From positions 36,966,728-37,030,727 of the forward strand of contig NC_063062.1 in assembly GCF_018812025.1 (NCBI RefSeq): a DNA stretch of 64,000 nucleotides. Direction: 5' to 3'. This document shows positions 22,923 to 34,388 of this stretch, piece by piece. This DNA comes from Megalobrama amblycephala (lineage: Eukaryota; Chordata; Actinopteri; Cypriniformes; Xenocyprididae). The position numbers and the translations under genes were made by a program. The first letter of the stretch is position 1. Each line of letters begins with the position of its first letter. The notes beneath the pieces were generated by a model. The model did no database searches and was not told where the DNA came from. It was given only the letters and a program-made list of their open reading frames with translations.

Positions 22923-23220
22923 ACACTCTAAAAAATGCTGGGTTAAAAACAACCCAAGTTGGGTTAAATATGGACAAACCCAGCAGGTTGGGTTAAAGTG
23001 CACCTATTATGCCCTCTTTCACAAGATGTAATATAAGTCTCTGATCTGGTCAAGTTTCAGTCTAAAATACCCCACAAATTTGCCCCTATTTGGGGGTGAG
23101 CAAAAACATGCCTTTTACTGTATTACTATATTGCTGGCTAAAAAATAAATCCAAAATCCGAGAAAAAAACAATCCAATCCCTGGGTTTATCCATATTTAA
23201 CCCAGCATATTTTAGAGTGC
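22923..23220. mobile_element. Palindromic GGGTT-element interrupted by a family A fragment
   Basis: The left end ACTCTAAAAAATGCTGGGTT is mirrored by AACCCAGCATATTTTAGAGT at the right. The interior has repeated GGGTTAAA and AACCCAAG. Between about 22995 and 23130 lies sequence of another family (CTCTTTCACAAGATGTAATA, TTTGCCCCTATTTGGG), the start of family A. Related pieces without that insertion occur at 46575-46735 and 48105-48225. Confidence 0.75.
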
Positions 23221-23738
23221 AATGTCAGAAATGTGATCAGTGACCTGGAAGCAGAATCTTTAAGCAGAATTTCTTACATATTATATATATTTTAGTTTGT
23301 TTATTATTTCAAAATAGATTTTGAATTCCATAATTTCAGTGTGCATATCTAGCCTTATGCATAATAGAGCTTACATCTGGATTTCAAGGCGATTAACTCA
23401 CTGAAGTACAAAATGGGATAAACCAGATGTTTCACATCTGGTCTATTATGTTATTCTGCTAATAATAATCTTGCTTGATTGTGTCTACTGACTGTTCTCA
23501 ATGATAACTGATTCCAATCAGAGGAAATCTTGTCAGAGTCTAGCAAAAAGCTCTAAAAAAAGAAAGTCCTTTTCAACAATAAAAAACTACTAAAACAATG
23601 TAAATAAAAAGAGTCGCAAGCAGAGACTGTCAGGGTGACTGTCAGAGACTGATGCATATTTTGAAGTTAAGTTAGGATGTCCACTAAAGAACATGCATAC
23701 AAATGTTCAACTTCATGGCTCACACGGTTGCGGATTTA
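23221..23738. other. AT-rich single-copy sequence
   Basis: No gene. A short imperfect direct repeat of GACTGTCAG lies at about 23626-23650. Confidence 0.4.
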
Positions 23739-23819
23739 AAGAGGTCTTTCAGTTGTAGCGCCCCCTATTGGCAGACTTTTACAAAACTGTGCATCCTCAG
23801 AATGTCCTGGTGTCTATCA

Positions 23820-24675
23820 TACACCCGGTGCAATGTGACACCAGGCTCGACGCAAGTGTTTTTTGCTAGTTTCAGCCCAACGCAGTTCTCATTTTCACGT
23901 CCTGCACCACGTTGTTTAAATAGCAAATGCATATGCGCCCATCTGTTCACCCATAGGTGTGCTGGTGTTACAGACTGGCAAGTAAACGTCACTCCCCTGA
24001 ACTCAAGAGGTGCTCTAGCGACTGACGCTAGAGGAAGCATTGCATGTATCAGAATTAACTATTTGCAGTAATGACGAATGAAATTGGCAAATTATCTGAC
24101 CAATCGTGGCAATGCACACATGTATTTAAATGACTCGTCAGGTTGAGGGTGTCTATATTCCACCATGTAAATAGCAATTCCACCATTACGCAAGCACACC
24201 TGGCTTTTAAGCCCTGGATACTCTGCACGATTTTAGCAATCCTATAAGATCATTACAAATCACAATGTGCGACATGGATCTATTAAGCTTGGGTACGGCA
24301 TGCATGTAGACTGTACGGTGATGACACCTATTGACTCTGAGGCTACGATACATAGGACCACCGATTAGAGCCGCGATCACAGAAATCACCACAATTGTTT
24401 CATAATGCCAATCTTTCATCTGGGACAGCCAAAAATCGTGCAGTGTATCCCGGGATTTAAAATGAATGCAAGATGAGACTCTGATTGGATTATTGCACGT
24501 TATCCCCAAATCACACCCATGACTCATTAAGAGACTAGGTGCAACCCTTTTGGACCATGCAGCTGGGGCGCCAACCATTTTTTTCCACCGTTAAACTAGC
24601 AAAAGTGGATTCGAACATGCCCTAAGTGCACCTGCGCTTCAGACCATGCGCTTAGATTGTTAAAATAGGGCCCTA
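23820..24675. mobile_element. PIF/Harbinger-like non-autonomous element
   Basis: The right end GCTTAGATTGTTAAAATAGG followed by GCCCTA, and the internal CCTAAGTGCACCTGCGCTTC and CTAGCAAAAGTGGATTCG, match the terminal region of a Harbinger-type element I recall from zebrafish. The left part (CAAGTGTTTTTTGCTAGTTT, AATAGCAAATGCATATGCGC) is another landmark of the same group. Two open frames of 122-123 codons (23703-24071 plus, 24207-24578 minus) show no DDE or Myb features, so no transposase is present. Family assignment is from memory. Confidence 0.6.
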
Positions 24676-24960
24676 CATGTGTCAAGTTTCAGTAAGATTG
24701 GACATCATGAGTGCATGGGGATGATGTGTGGCAAGATTCATGAGAGATGGACCAACGGCCTGGGAGGAGTTAGAAAAAGTAGATTTTTTAAAAAAATCAA
24801 AGTGGCCCAAAAATGAAATCAGAGATATACATTTTGTAGATCAAAAAGAGTTTTGAGTTTAGCCCTTACGGTTGCAGAGTTATGGACCAAAATTCAAAGG
24901 TGCTTATTATAGCGCCACCTAGTGTCCAACGAATGTGTGTCTGTGTGTCTGAGTCATGGA
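24676..24960. repeat. Cyprinid interspersed repeat fragment (GCGCCACCTAGTG type)
   Basis: Contains TATAGCGCCACCTAGTGTCC, TGTGTCAAGTTTCAGTAAG and GGTTGCAGAGTTATGGACCA. The block at 23754-23780 (TAGCGCCCCCTATTGGCAGA), just before the Harbinger-like element, appears to belong to the same repeat. This suggests that element inserted into it. A similar repeat fills 40005-41040. Confidence 0.55.
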
Positions 24961-25642
24961 TGTGATTTCTGTTCATCCCACCATGTCTATAGGTAATGTG
25001 TCCTAAATTATGCACTATACATTATATACTCAGCTGCATCAATTTACAAATGCATTAGGCTTCCAGTATTTCATGCATGTACCTGTAATAAAAAAGGCTT
25101 TGTAGCATCCTCAATGTCAAAATGACTCCGCAGTCGCATCCATGATCCAGTGCTGTTTCTCCTGCACACATGTCAGCACTGATCCTGAATGTTCTCTTGA
25201 AGCTGTGTATTTGTTCCTTCACCTTGGGTCGTGGCTGGAAAGCTGCCAACACACTTTCAGCCAATTTGCGTCACACTAACAGTGCGCTGTGTTTTCTTAA
25301 CTGGATTGTCACAATGGTGGCGAGGGTTATCTAACCAGAGTGGCTCTAAATTGAAGACTAACTCACCAAATACTCAAGGGATGCTTTCAAAGTCTTTACG
25401 GGCTGCTTCCAAATGGTGTAAACTTGAAAAGTGATATGGATTGTGTGGACACGATGTCTGCCTTTACACATTAAGATACATTTATGGCAACTGCATCACT
25501 TGAGCACAGGTGTGAATGAAGAAATATTGTACATAAAGTGTGGTTCTAGCTTGCATACAGTATGTTGTTGTAGATTTGCATAGATAATTGAATTGCAGCA
25601 TTGCATTCAAATAAATGCTGTTCTTTTGGCCGCTCTGTTTAT
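24961..25642. other. Single-copy sequence
   Basis: No repeat structure and no supportable gene. The 60-70 codon frames on both strands overlap and look like chance. Confidence 0.35.
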
Positions 25643-26279
25643 TAAAGTGGTGGTTGATTGTGATTTGACTTTTTTAACTTTAGTTTGTGTGTAATGTTGC
25701 TGTTTGAGCATAAACAACATCTGCAGAGTAGCAACGCTCAACGTTCAATGCAAAGGGAGATATTTTCTATTACAGAAATCACTTTTTAACAGCTGGTAGG
25801 GACTACAACGAGATTCTTCCTGGGTTACTGACATCAGACGGCACATGCTAGTGGATGAGTTGAATCAACTCCACAGCAACTACATCAATTTATCCACTAA
25901 CCATTCAGAAACGTCTAAAAGTTGTAACTTCTTCCTGAGTCTCTCCATCAGTGTCGACTCCGGTTTGAACAATGTAAGGCTGAACACCGTTACTGACAAT
26001 CCTCATTTTGACTGCGTGAGATTCTCCAGCTTTGTTGTTGTTGAGCTGTTAAAGCTCCGCCCTCTTCTGGAAAGGGGGCGGGAGCAGCAGCTCATTTGCA
26101 TTTAAATGGACACACACAAAAACAGTGTGTTTTTGCTCACACTAAAATAGGGGCAAATTTGACAAGCTATAATAAATGATCTGTGGGGGATTTTGAGCTG
26201 AAACTTCACAGACACATTCTGGAGACACCAGAGACTGATATTGGATCTTGTGAAAGAGACATTATAGGTCCCCTTTAAA
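25643..26279 (-). mobile_element. Family A cyprinid interspersed repeat, copy 3
   Basis: Same orientation as copy 2 and very similar, but missing about 170 bp of the GC-rich core (junction near 25836). It retains the opposite end in full: CTCTTTCACAAGATCCAATA, read on the minus strand, down to a terminal CCTTTAAAG. Its 86-codon frame (25845-26105) differs from copy 2 by one residue near position 16. Confidence 0.75.
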
Positions 26280-26530
26280 GACAATAATCATAAATGTTTC
26301 TTGAGCAGCAAATCATCATATCAGAATGATTTCTGAAGGATCATGTGACACTGAAGACTGGAGTAATGATGATGAAAATTCAGCTTTGATCACATAAATA
26401 AATTACACTTTACTATATATTCACATAGAAAACAGCTGATTTAAAATGCAATAATATTTCTGAATTTTGACCAAATAAATGCATCAAGCGTTTTAAATGA
26501 GACCAAAAATTGTTTCAGGTTGTAATCCTT
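26280..26530. repeat. Cyprinid interspersed repeat (CATGTGACACTGAAGACTGG type)
   Basis: Runs from TTTCTTGAGCAGCAAATCAT through GATCATGTGACACTGAAGAC to a tail rich in AATAAATGCATCAAG. The reverse-complement counterpart is at 59858-60090. It is non-coding and high-copy in cyprinids by recall. Confidence 0.7.
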
Positions 26531-27516
26531 TAAGATTGTAAGTATGTTCAGTGCCTTTACATTTATTTAATGCATTATAATGATTTCTGGTGACAGATTC
26601 AACCGAATAATAATCCAAAAAATGCCATCTGTTTTTTCTAGAACCTCAACTCAGTTTCTCTCCATCTTTCCCTCCACACTCTGATGGCCTAGAAAATATT
26701 CATATCTCAAGAAGCTCAATTAAGCTGCATCTGAGACCGATTTATGAGAGCTCGTAATACAGAGCGTAGTAACACCAATCTGTGACCTGATTTCGAATTT
26801 CACCTCGACGTACCCTGAATTTACAGTCTCTCACAGATACAGTGCGGTCCAAAGAATTCCCTTTGACGGCAAGCTTAAACATGCAACCCGCTGATCCTCA
26901 TCCCTAGAAACTAAAGATGGAGAACGACAGAAGCATGTAGATCAGAATCAGTCGATGTTGCGTTATCTGTCTGATGAGAATGTGTTAACAGAGGACGGCT
27001 TGTTTGAAGAGCCTGGCCTGCGAGATCTGATGGGCAGAGGACAGTGATTTGTATTTCCTCTCGCTCTCTTTGATGGAAGGCTTTCTATTAGCAGTGCCCC
27101 AGATCAAAAAACACACAGAGAGCAAAGCAGACCACATTATTCATTCAGCGGCCTGCATGCATAATGGAACAGCTTAATATATATTCAGTCAAGCTGGTAT
27201 TTCTAAAAGCTGTTAGATTAGAATCAGTCTGAAAATCAATGTTGATTTATTTTTATTAAGGGAAAGACAACATGAGTAGACATAAACAGGATGGAGCATT
27301 GTGTTTGCAAGAGTCCTTTAGCAAATTTGGAAAAATAGTGGATTTTGTGTAGTGATTAGACTGTGGTTCAGTGTATTATTGAGAATGAGAAAAAAAAAAA
27401 AAAAGAGTTTAGAAAGACAAAAAACGAAGAGCGTCTTAAAGCAGTCCTCATCAGAGGGACAAAAACCTTCCACAGCACTTTTGCCCCTAAAGGTTTATAG
27501 GAAGAGCACTAATAAT
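26531..27516. other. Low-repeat segment, possible conserved element
   Basis: The stretch 26680-26960 is single-copy with even composition (for example AGAAGCTCAATTAAGCTGCA near 26710) and looks like conserved non-coding DNA. An A-run lies at 27390-27404. The 106-codon frame at 27352-27672 crosses that A-run and an inverted repeat and is not credible. Confidence 0.35.
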
Positions 27517-27622
27517 GTACAGTCAGCCAGTCATTATCAGAAAATAATGAACGGGACCCTGACCCGCAGCACAGGGGTCTCGTGTCACCCTGAAGGGCTT
27601 TATAATGACTGGCTGACTGTAC
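27517..27622. repeat. Perfect 21-bp inverted repeat around a 64-bp loop
   Basis: The arm at 27517-27537 (GTACAGTCAGCCAGTCATTA plus T) is the exact reverse complement of 27602-27622. Pairing continues a few bases outward with one mismatch (AATAAT against GTTAT). The loop is GC-rich (GACCCTGACCCGCAGCACAG). It is probably the end or core of a small transposon; the family is not recognised. Confidence 0.85.
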
Positions 27623-27691
27623 GTTATCCCGCTTTTACAAGGATGCTTACCAATGAAAATATATGGACATGAAATATTGATTGAATTGAAG

Positions 27692-27722
<31 letters not shown>

Positions 27723-27839
27723 CTTACTAGATTCATATAAAGAGTTTGCTTCACAAAACAGTCAATAGTGAAAACAGACCATTGCAAAAAAAAAAAAAAA
27801 AAAAAAAAAAGAGTGAAAATTAGAACACTGAAAATAGCA

Positions 27840-30100
27840 CAAAAAATTATAAAATAAAATAAATAGTGCATTACAATGCAGAAAATAGTGAAAAAATAGT
27901 GCATTAAAAACCAGAAAATAGTGAAAAAATAGTACATTACAACCCAGAAAATAGTGAAAAATAGTCCATTGCAACCCAGAAAATAGTTGAAAAAATAGTG
28001 AAAAAAGTCCATTGCAACCCAGAAAATAGTGAAAAATAGTCCATTGCAACCCAGAAAATAGTTGAAAAAATAGTGAAAAAAGTCCAATGCAACCCAGAAA
28101 ATAGTGAAAAATAGTCCATTGCAACCCAGAAAATAGTTGAAAAAATAGTCCATTGCAACCCAGAAAATAGTGAAAAATAGTCCATTGCAACCCAGAAAAT
28201 AGTTGAAAAAATAGTGAAAAAAGTCCATTTCAACCCAGAAAATAGTTGAAAAAATAGTCCATTGCAACCCAGAAAATAGTGAAAAAATAGTCCATTGCAA
28301 CTCAGAAAATAGTTGAAAAAATAGTGAAAAAAGTCCATTGCAACCCAGAAAATAGTTGAAAAAATAGTGAAAATAGTCCATTGCAACCCAGAAAATAGTT
28401 GAAAAAATAGTGAAAATAGTCCATTGCAACCCAGAAAATAGTGAAAAATATTCCATTGCAACCCAGAAAATCGTTGAAAAAATAGTGAAAAAAGTCCATT
28501 GCAACCCAGAAAATAGTGAAAAATAGTCCACTGCATCCCAGAAAATAGTGAAAAATAGTCCATTGCAACCCAGAAAATAGTTGAAAAAATAGTCCATTGC
28601 AACCCAGAAAATAGTTGAAAAAATAGTGAAAAAAGTCCATTGCAACCCAGAAAATAGTTTAAAAAATAGTGAAAAAAATAGTCCATTGCAACCCAGAAAA
28701 TGGTTGAAAAAATAGTGAAAAAAATAGTCCATTGCAACCCAGAAAATAGTTGAAAAAATAGTGAAAAAAGTCCATTGCAACCCAGAAAATAGTTGAAAAA
28801 ATAGTGAAAATAGTCCATTGCAACCCAGAAAATAGTGAAAAATATTCCATTGCAACCCAGAAAATAGTAGAAAAAATAGTGGAAAAAAAGTCCATTGCAA
28901 CCCAGAAAATAGTGAAAAATAGTCCACTGCATCCCAGAAAATAGTGAAAAATAGTCCATTGCAACCCAGAAAATAGTGAAAAATAGTCCATTGCAACCCA
29001 GAAAATAGTTGAAAAAATAGTCCATTGCAACCCAGAAAATAGTGCAAAATAGTCCATTGCAACCCAGAAAATAGTTGAAAAAATAGTGAAAAAAGTCCAT
29101 TGCAACCCAGAAAATAGTTGAAAAAATAGTCCATTGCAACCCAGAAAATAGTGAAAAATAGTCTATTGCAACCCAGAAAATAGTGAAAAAATAGTCCAAC
29201 GCAACCCAGAAAATAGTTGAAAAAAATAGTCCATTGCAACCCAGAAAATAGTTGAAAAAATAGTGAAAATAGTCCATTGCAACCCAGAAAATAGTGAAAA
29301 CTATTCCATTGCAACCCAGAAAATAGTTGAAAAAATAGTGAAAAAAGTCCATTGCAACCCAGAAAATAGTGAAAAATAGTCCACTGCATCCCAGAAAATA
29401 GTGAAAAATAGTCCATTGCAACCCAGAAAATAGTTGAAAAAATAGTCCATTGCAACCCAGAAAATAGTGCAAAATAGTCCATTGCAACCCAGAAAATAGT
29501 TGAAAAAATAGTGAAAAAAGTCCATTGCAACCCAGAAAATAGTTGAAAAAATAGTCCATTGCAACCCAGAAAATAGTGAAAAATAGTCCATTGCAACCCA
29601 GAAAATAGTGAAAAAATAGTCCATTGCAACCCAGAAAATAGTGAAAAATAGTCTATTGCAACCCAGAAAATAGTGAAAAAATAGTCCATTGCAACCCAGA
29701 AAATAGTGAAAAAAATAGTCCATTGCAACCCAGAAAATAGTGAAAAAATAGTCCATTGCAACCCAGAAAATAGTGAAAAAAATAGTCCATTGCAACCCAG
29801 AAAATAGTTGAAAAAATAGTGAAAATAGTCCATTGCAACCCAGAAAATAGTGAAAACTATTCCATTGCAACCCAGAAAATAGTTGAAAAAATAGTGAAAA
29901 AAGTCCATTGCAACCCAGAAAATAGTGAAAAATAGTCCACTGCATCCCAGAAAATAGTGAAAAATAGTCCATTGCAACCCAGAAAATAGTTGAAAAAATA
30001 GTCCATTGCAACCCAGAAAATAGTGCAAAATAGTCCATTGCAACCCAGAAAATAGTTGAAAAAATAGTGAAAAAAGTCCATCGCAACCCAGAAAATAGTG
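27840..30100. repeat. Higher-order minisatellite of 32- and 43-bp units
   Basis: The short unit is CCCAGAAAATAGTGAAAAAT plus AGTCCATTGCAA (32 bp). The long unit inserts a TTGAAAAAATAG-type segment (43 bp). Marker variants show higher-order repeats: CCACTGCATCCCAG occurs at 28528, 28924, 29381 and 29937, giving spacings of 396, 457 and 556 bp. The left edge (27840-27930) is degenerate; the right edge ends abruptly in GGGGGG. The minus strand has no stop in any frame of the unit, giving open frames up to 837 codons (27647-30160). Flanking homopolymers are T at 27691-27716 and A at 27786-27810. Confidence 0.95.
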
Positions 30101-31606
30101 GGGGGAAAATATAATGAATCTGTAATCCAGGTAACTTTTTTGTTTCACATTTTGTGTCACTTAGCTACTCTGACTTGCATTGAAATGAAAAGAGAGAGCG
30201 TGGAGTGGTACGAGAGAGGTGAAAGTAGCATCGGTATCTAGTTTTGAACAACAGTGAAGAATACCTTTTAACTGTTCCAATATAAACCATATTTAACTGT
30301 TCAATTCATGCAGTTGACTGATCATGATCAGGTGTTGTAGAGGGCAATGTAATACAATAGATAATCCATAAATCATTTCTACAGTTCATAAAAAAAAAAA
30401 TCCATGAAAAATGGAGAACACGGTTTTGATTGGTACTTCCATCACATCAAAGTTTTAATTTCAACTGTGGACTGTTTGAAGACATCCCTTAACAGCTAAA
30501 AAAGGGAATGTTACATTCTCCGTATTTAAACAGCTCGTCTCCATCAAAATTTCAATTAAATTTAGGGCATTTCTCATTTTAGAGATGTACGGCAGACAAA
30601 AGCCCTCAACTCTTCCTGATGAGATGAGCTGTAATTCACAAACAGTGAAGGTGTAATAATCACACACTTGCCAAATACGTTAACCCGAGCATTAGATGCA
30701 ACCATCAAAATCCCTGTGAAACCCTATAGTCCTGTGAGATCAAAGGGCCTTATGCAAAGTTATTGCTGTATACATCATTTTGACTTAATCAGGCACTGCT
30801 GTGGTTCACAGAGACTGAAGGACAAGCTTTAAAACACAGAAAACAGTGGTTGGCTGAGAGAACCGAGAGGTAATTGCAACATTTCAGTGGTTTTAACAGT
30901 CAGAGGTCTGTGTGTGTGAACACAACATAAACCAGTTTTTAAAGGAATGGTTTCTTACTTTGTCAAAGAGAAAGTCCTAATCAAAAGTGAAGTTGTTTAC
31001 AGCAGCTGCTTGTTGTTCTTCTTGTCTTTTTCTTCAGTCCAGACAACGGTCTGCTTTGCTGACAGATTGTTCAATGGAAAGAGATCAACAGGTCAGCAAA
31101 TAGTTTGTTGAAATGACATCAACCAAAGAGAGTATCGAGTTTTGAAAACAGCGTCTCTAGTCTAGACAAATCGCCCTAGTTTTTGAGACTTCCAGCTCCT
31201 TAATGATGTCTAATGGCGATCCAGTGTGGTTTGGAGCTGGCCTCTGCAATCCTCCCATCTCCCCAATGAGACCACGTGTTCAAGCTTTCTTCTTCACTTT
31301 TATTTTTGTTCTCCAGTTCTTCTCTCCTCCATCCTCAGCATTTTTCCCCTTGCGGTGAGAATGCCTTGTGGACTCATTAAGAGTGTATTTGACCTCTGTG
31401 CCTCGCTCCGTCTCTCTCTCTCTCTCTCTCTCTCATATTCTGTTGTTTTGTTCTTTTTTTATAATCTGAACTGAGAAATGAATTTACAGTGATAGTCCAT
31501 TCGTGGCCCAGTGTTGCTCCAAAAAGTCCCCAAAGGTTTCATGAATGTGAAGTTCACAAACTGCTGATAAAAGAACAATTCTCTTGGTTATGTGAATGTT
31601 AAGGTG
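30101..31606. other. Low-repeat region with a probable conserved element
   Basis: 30480-30720 is single-copy and dense in AT-rich motifs between GC-richer blocks (TTCAATTAAATTTAGGGCAT near 30550), typical of conserved non-coding DNA. A CT run lies at 31410-31434. No supportable gene. Confidence 0.35.
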
Positions 31607-32165
<559 letters not shown>

Positions 32166-32375
32166 TTCAATCATCAATCCATCAGAGAATATTCAAAAGT
32201 AACGTTTTCATTATGTTTGCAAAATGATACAAATGAATGTTCCCTTAATTCAAATAACCAAAACAAATTATTTGTAAAACATTTAAAAAAACTGAATGTT
32301 TTAAAGATTTAGAGAACATTCAGAAATGACGTTTGTTTTCATAATGCATTGGAAAAACTAGCAAAACATTTTTTA

Positions 32376-32437
32376 TTATATATATATGTGTGTGTGTGTG
32401 TGTGTATAGACTGCATCAAAATGTTGGACAAATGTTA

Positions 32438-32470
<33 letters not shown>
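32376..32470. repeat. TA/GT simple repeats
   Basis: (TA)n(GT)n at 32376-32408 and (AT)n at 32441-32470. A degenerate repeated tract with CATTAAGAAAGACA-like units follows (32500-32790). Confidence 0.85.
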
Positions 32471-32473
<3 letters not shown>

Positions 32474-32797
32474 GTGTAATATGCATTAAGAATACAATTA
32501 CCCTAACTTATTGTTTTAAGTGTTTGGCTAAAATATTGAGAATGTGGCTTATAAGATATGTGATTTATATGATAATTGTTCATTAAGAGAAAAGATAGCT
32601 TATTTATAATACATAAAGAAACAAAATAACTGGTTAATGATAATTTTTCATTAAGAAAGACAAAAACAACTGGTTGTTGTAAAAGTTTTAATAAGAATGT
32701 AGTATAAAGAAATAGACAAAACACGTTATTATGGTAAAAGCTTTATTAAGAATATGTTCATAAAGAAAGACACTACAACACCTGTTTTAAGATTTTA

Positions 32798-34388
32798 CAG
32801 TTTTTCTCAGTCGCTTTGGTGCATTTCTCACATCACTGTTTACATTTGCACAACAGTTAATGCAGTTCTCAAAACAATTAGTACAAACTGCAAAACCTAG
32901 TTGATAACCTGCAAAAGCGTGTCACTTGCTCAAAATGGATAGGTCATTCCTCAAAAGCAAGTATTTATGTCAATGAAAGTGTCAGTGTCATCAAGATGAA
33001 AAGTCCTGACACCATTGTTTATGAACAAGATAGTCAAATGGCTTTGTTATGTTTTCATTATGACAGTTTACTCTGTCAATGTTTTCCAATGCAAAAAAGT
33101 CAGATCTTGGTGACACTACCTGAAAATGCTCAAGACAGCACTATATACTATTTGCACAGCCATTTGAAAAATACAGTAAAGTTACACATTACTGTATTTA
33201 GTGAGGTAACTGAGTACAAGACACTGAATACGTATGTTTCACATTTTTACTGCATATGCTCTTTGCAATTCTAATTTGTTCACAGCATTGTGCAAAAGAA
33301 AAAATACACCCTTATTTGCAACAAACATAAACTCCCTTTGGGTAGAGCTGTGCACAACTGTAAACAATATTGCAGTACATATGGCAAATCTTTACTGTAA
33401 CAATACTGTACACTACAATACACTAAATGTGTGATGCAGTAAAGCTGTACGTCTAAATGTAAAATGTACAGTGACAAGTTCTTGTCCCACTGCAAGCTTC
33501 ATGTATGACAGGATGACAGTAGTGCAGTGCAGATTGTTTAGTGCTGAATTACTGTCCATTTATACACACCTGTTCTCCCAACGAAATGTTTGAATAATTG
33601 AATTTACAGTGGTTTTCCCAACATTTGGCTGCACCCTTCGACCAGCCTCAGCCATTGTGAGGCCGTGACTGACAACATGATCCACAATTGTAGCCCTGAT
33701 TTCATCAGGGATCTGCCTATTGGCCTCTTCTTCCTCTTCCCCTGTTTTGTCCCCTTCCCCTTCTTCCCCGCACCCTTACCCCTCTTCCATGAGGCTGACC
33801 TTCCATTTCTGTGTCACAGTATTGTAGAAATGGTACACACTATGTCCTGCTTGGTTCGTATATGCTTGTAAAGTGGGGGTTTATGGGATTCAGCTCTGAC
33901 AGTGATTGTAGAGAAGTGGCTTATCATTTGTTGCAACTAATGCTTCACACACCCCTTCTCATCAGTGAAAGTTGAGATTCACTTGAGAGAAATTGTTCAA
34001 TTTAGGAGTCATTTTCAGGAAAAAAGGATTTTAAAAAAATGTGTAAAATTTGCTTGACAGATTTTGACAACTAGTTCAACATTTTTGTATGTAATGACTC
34101 AAGCAATGAAATGAGGACTATTAGTTTTATATGGAATGACTATTCAGCATTCACAAGTATAGTTAATTTTGACTGACGTGACATAATCAAATGATAATGT
34201 TATAAAACAGCAGAGAGTTGTATGAAAGCAATTGATGCATGTCCAAAAGCATTTGCAATTTGTTCGAAGGAATGAGAAACTGCTACTATGATGTGCACAA
34301 ATGACTAAATGTTGTGGAGGTTGAACTAATTGTTGTGCAAATGTAAATAGTGATGTGAGAAATGCACCAAAGCGACTGAGAAAAACTG
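32798..34388 (-). mobile_element. Tc1/mariner-type element, internally deleted, with long terminal repeats
   Basis: The termini CAGTTTTTCTCAGTCGCTTT (from 32798) and AAAGCGACTGAGAAAAACTG (to 34388) are exact reverse complements. Similarity continues for about 60 bp through ATTTCTCACATCACTGTTTA and its mirror. TA lies on both sides (32796-32797 and 34389-34390), the expected target duplication. Length is 1591 bp. Only an N-terminal transposase fragment remains (33549-33805); the DDE core is absent. Confidence 0.85.
33549..33805 (-). pseudogene. Tc1/mariner transposase N-terminal remnant with RG-rich tail
   Basis: On the minus strand an Arg/Gly-rich stretch (VRVRGRRGRGQNRGRGRRG, about 33720-33800) precedes a helix-turn-helix-like block (RQIPDEIRATIVDHVVSHGL, then TMAEAGRRVQPNVGKTTVNS and IIQTFRWENR, 33549-33718) and a stop. 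The two parts are in different frames, so a small indel separates them near 33718. Fish transposases with an RG-rich head and this DNA-binding domain are known to me as a type. The HTH would bind the terminal repeats. The catalytic domain is missing, so the element cannot move itself. Confidence 0.7.

Noticed and set aside
24207..24578. 123-codon minus-strand frame with a hydrophobic stretch
   Set aside because: Lies inside the Harbinger-like element; no DDE, Myb or other domain, and no homologous frame in other parts.
27647..30160. 837-codon minus-strand open frame, very rich in Phe, Leu and Trp
   Set aside because: The minisatellite unit has no stop in any minus frame. Overlapping long frames exist in the other two frames, and the sequence runs through homopolymers at its end.
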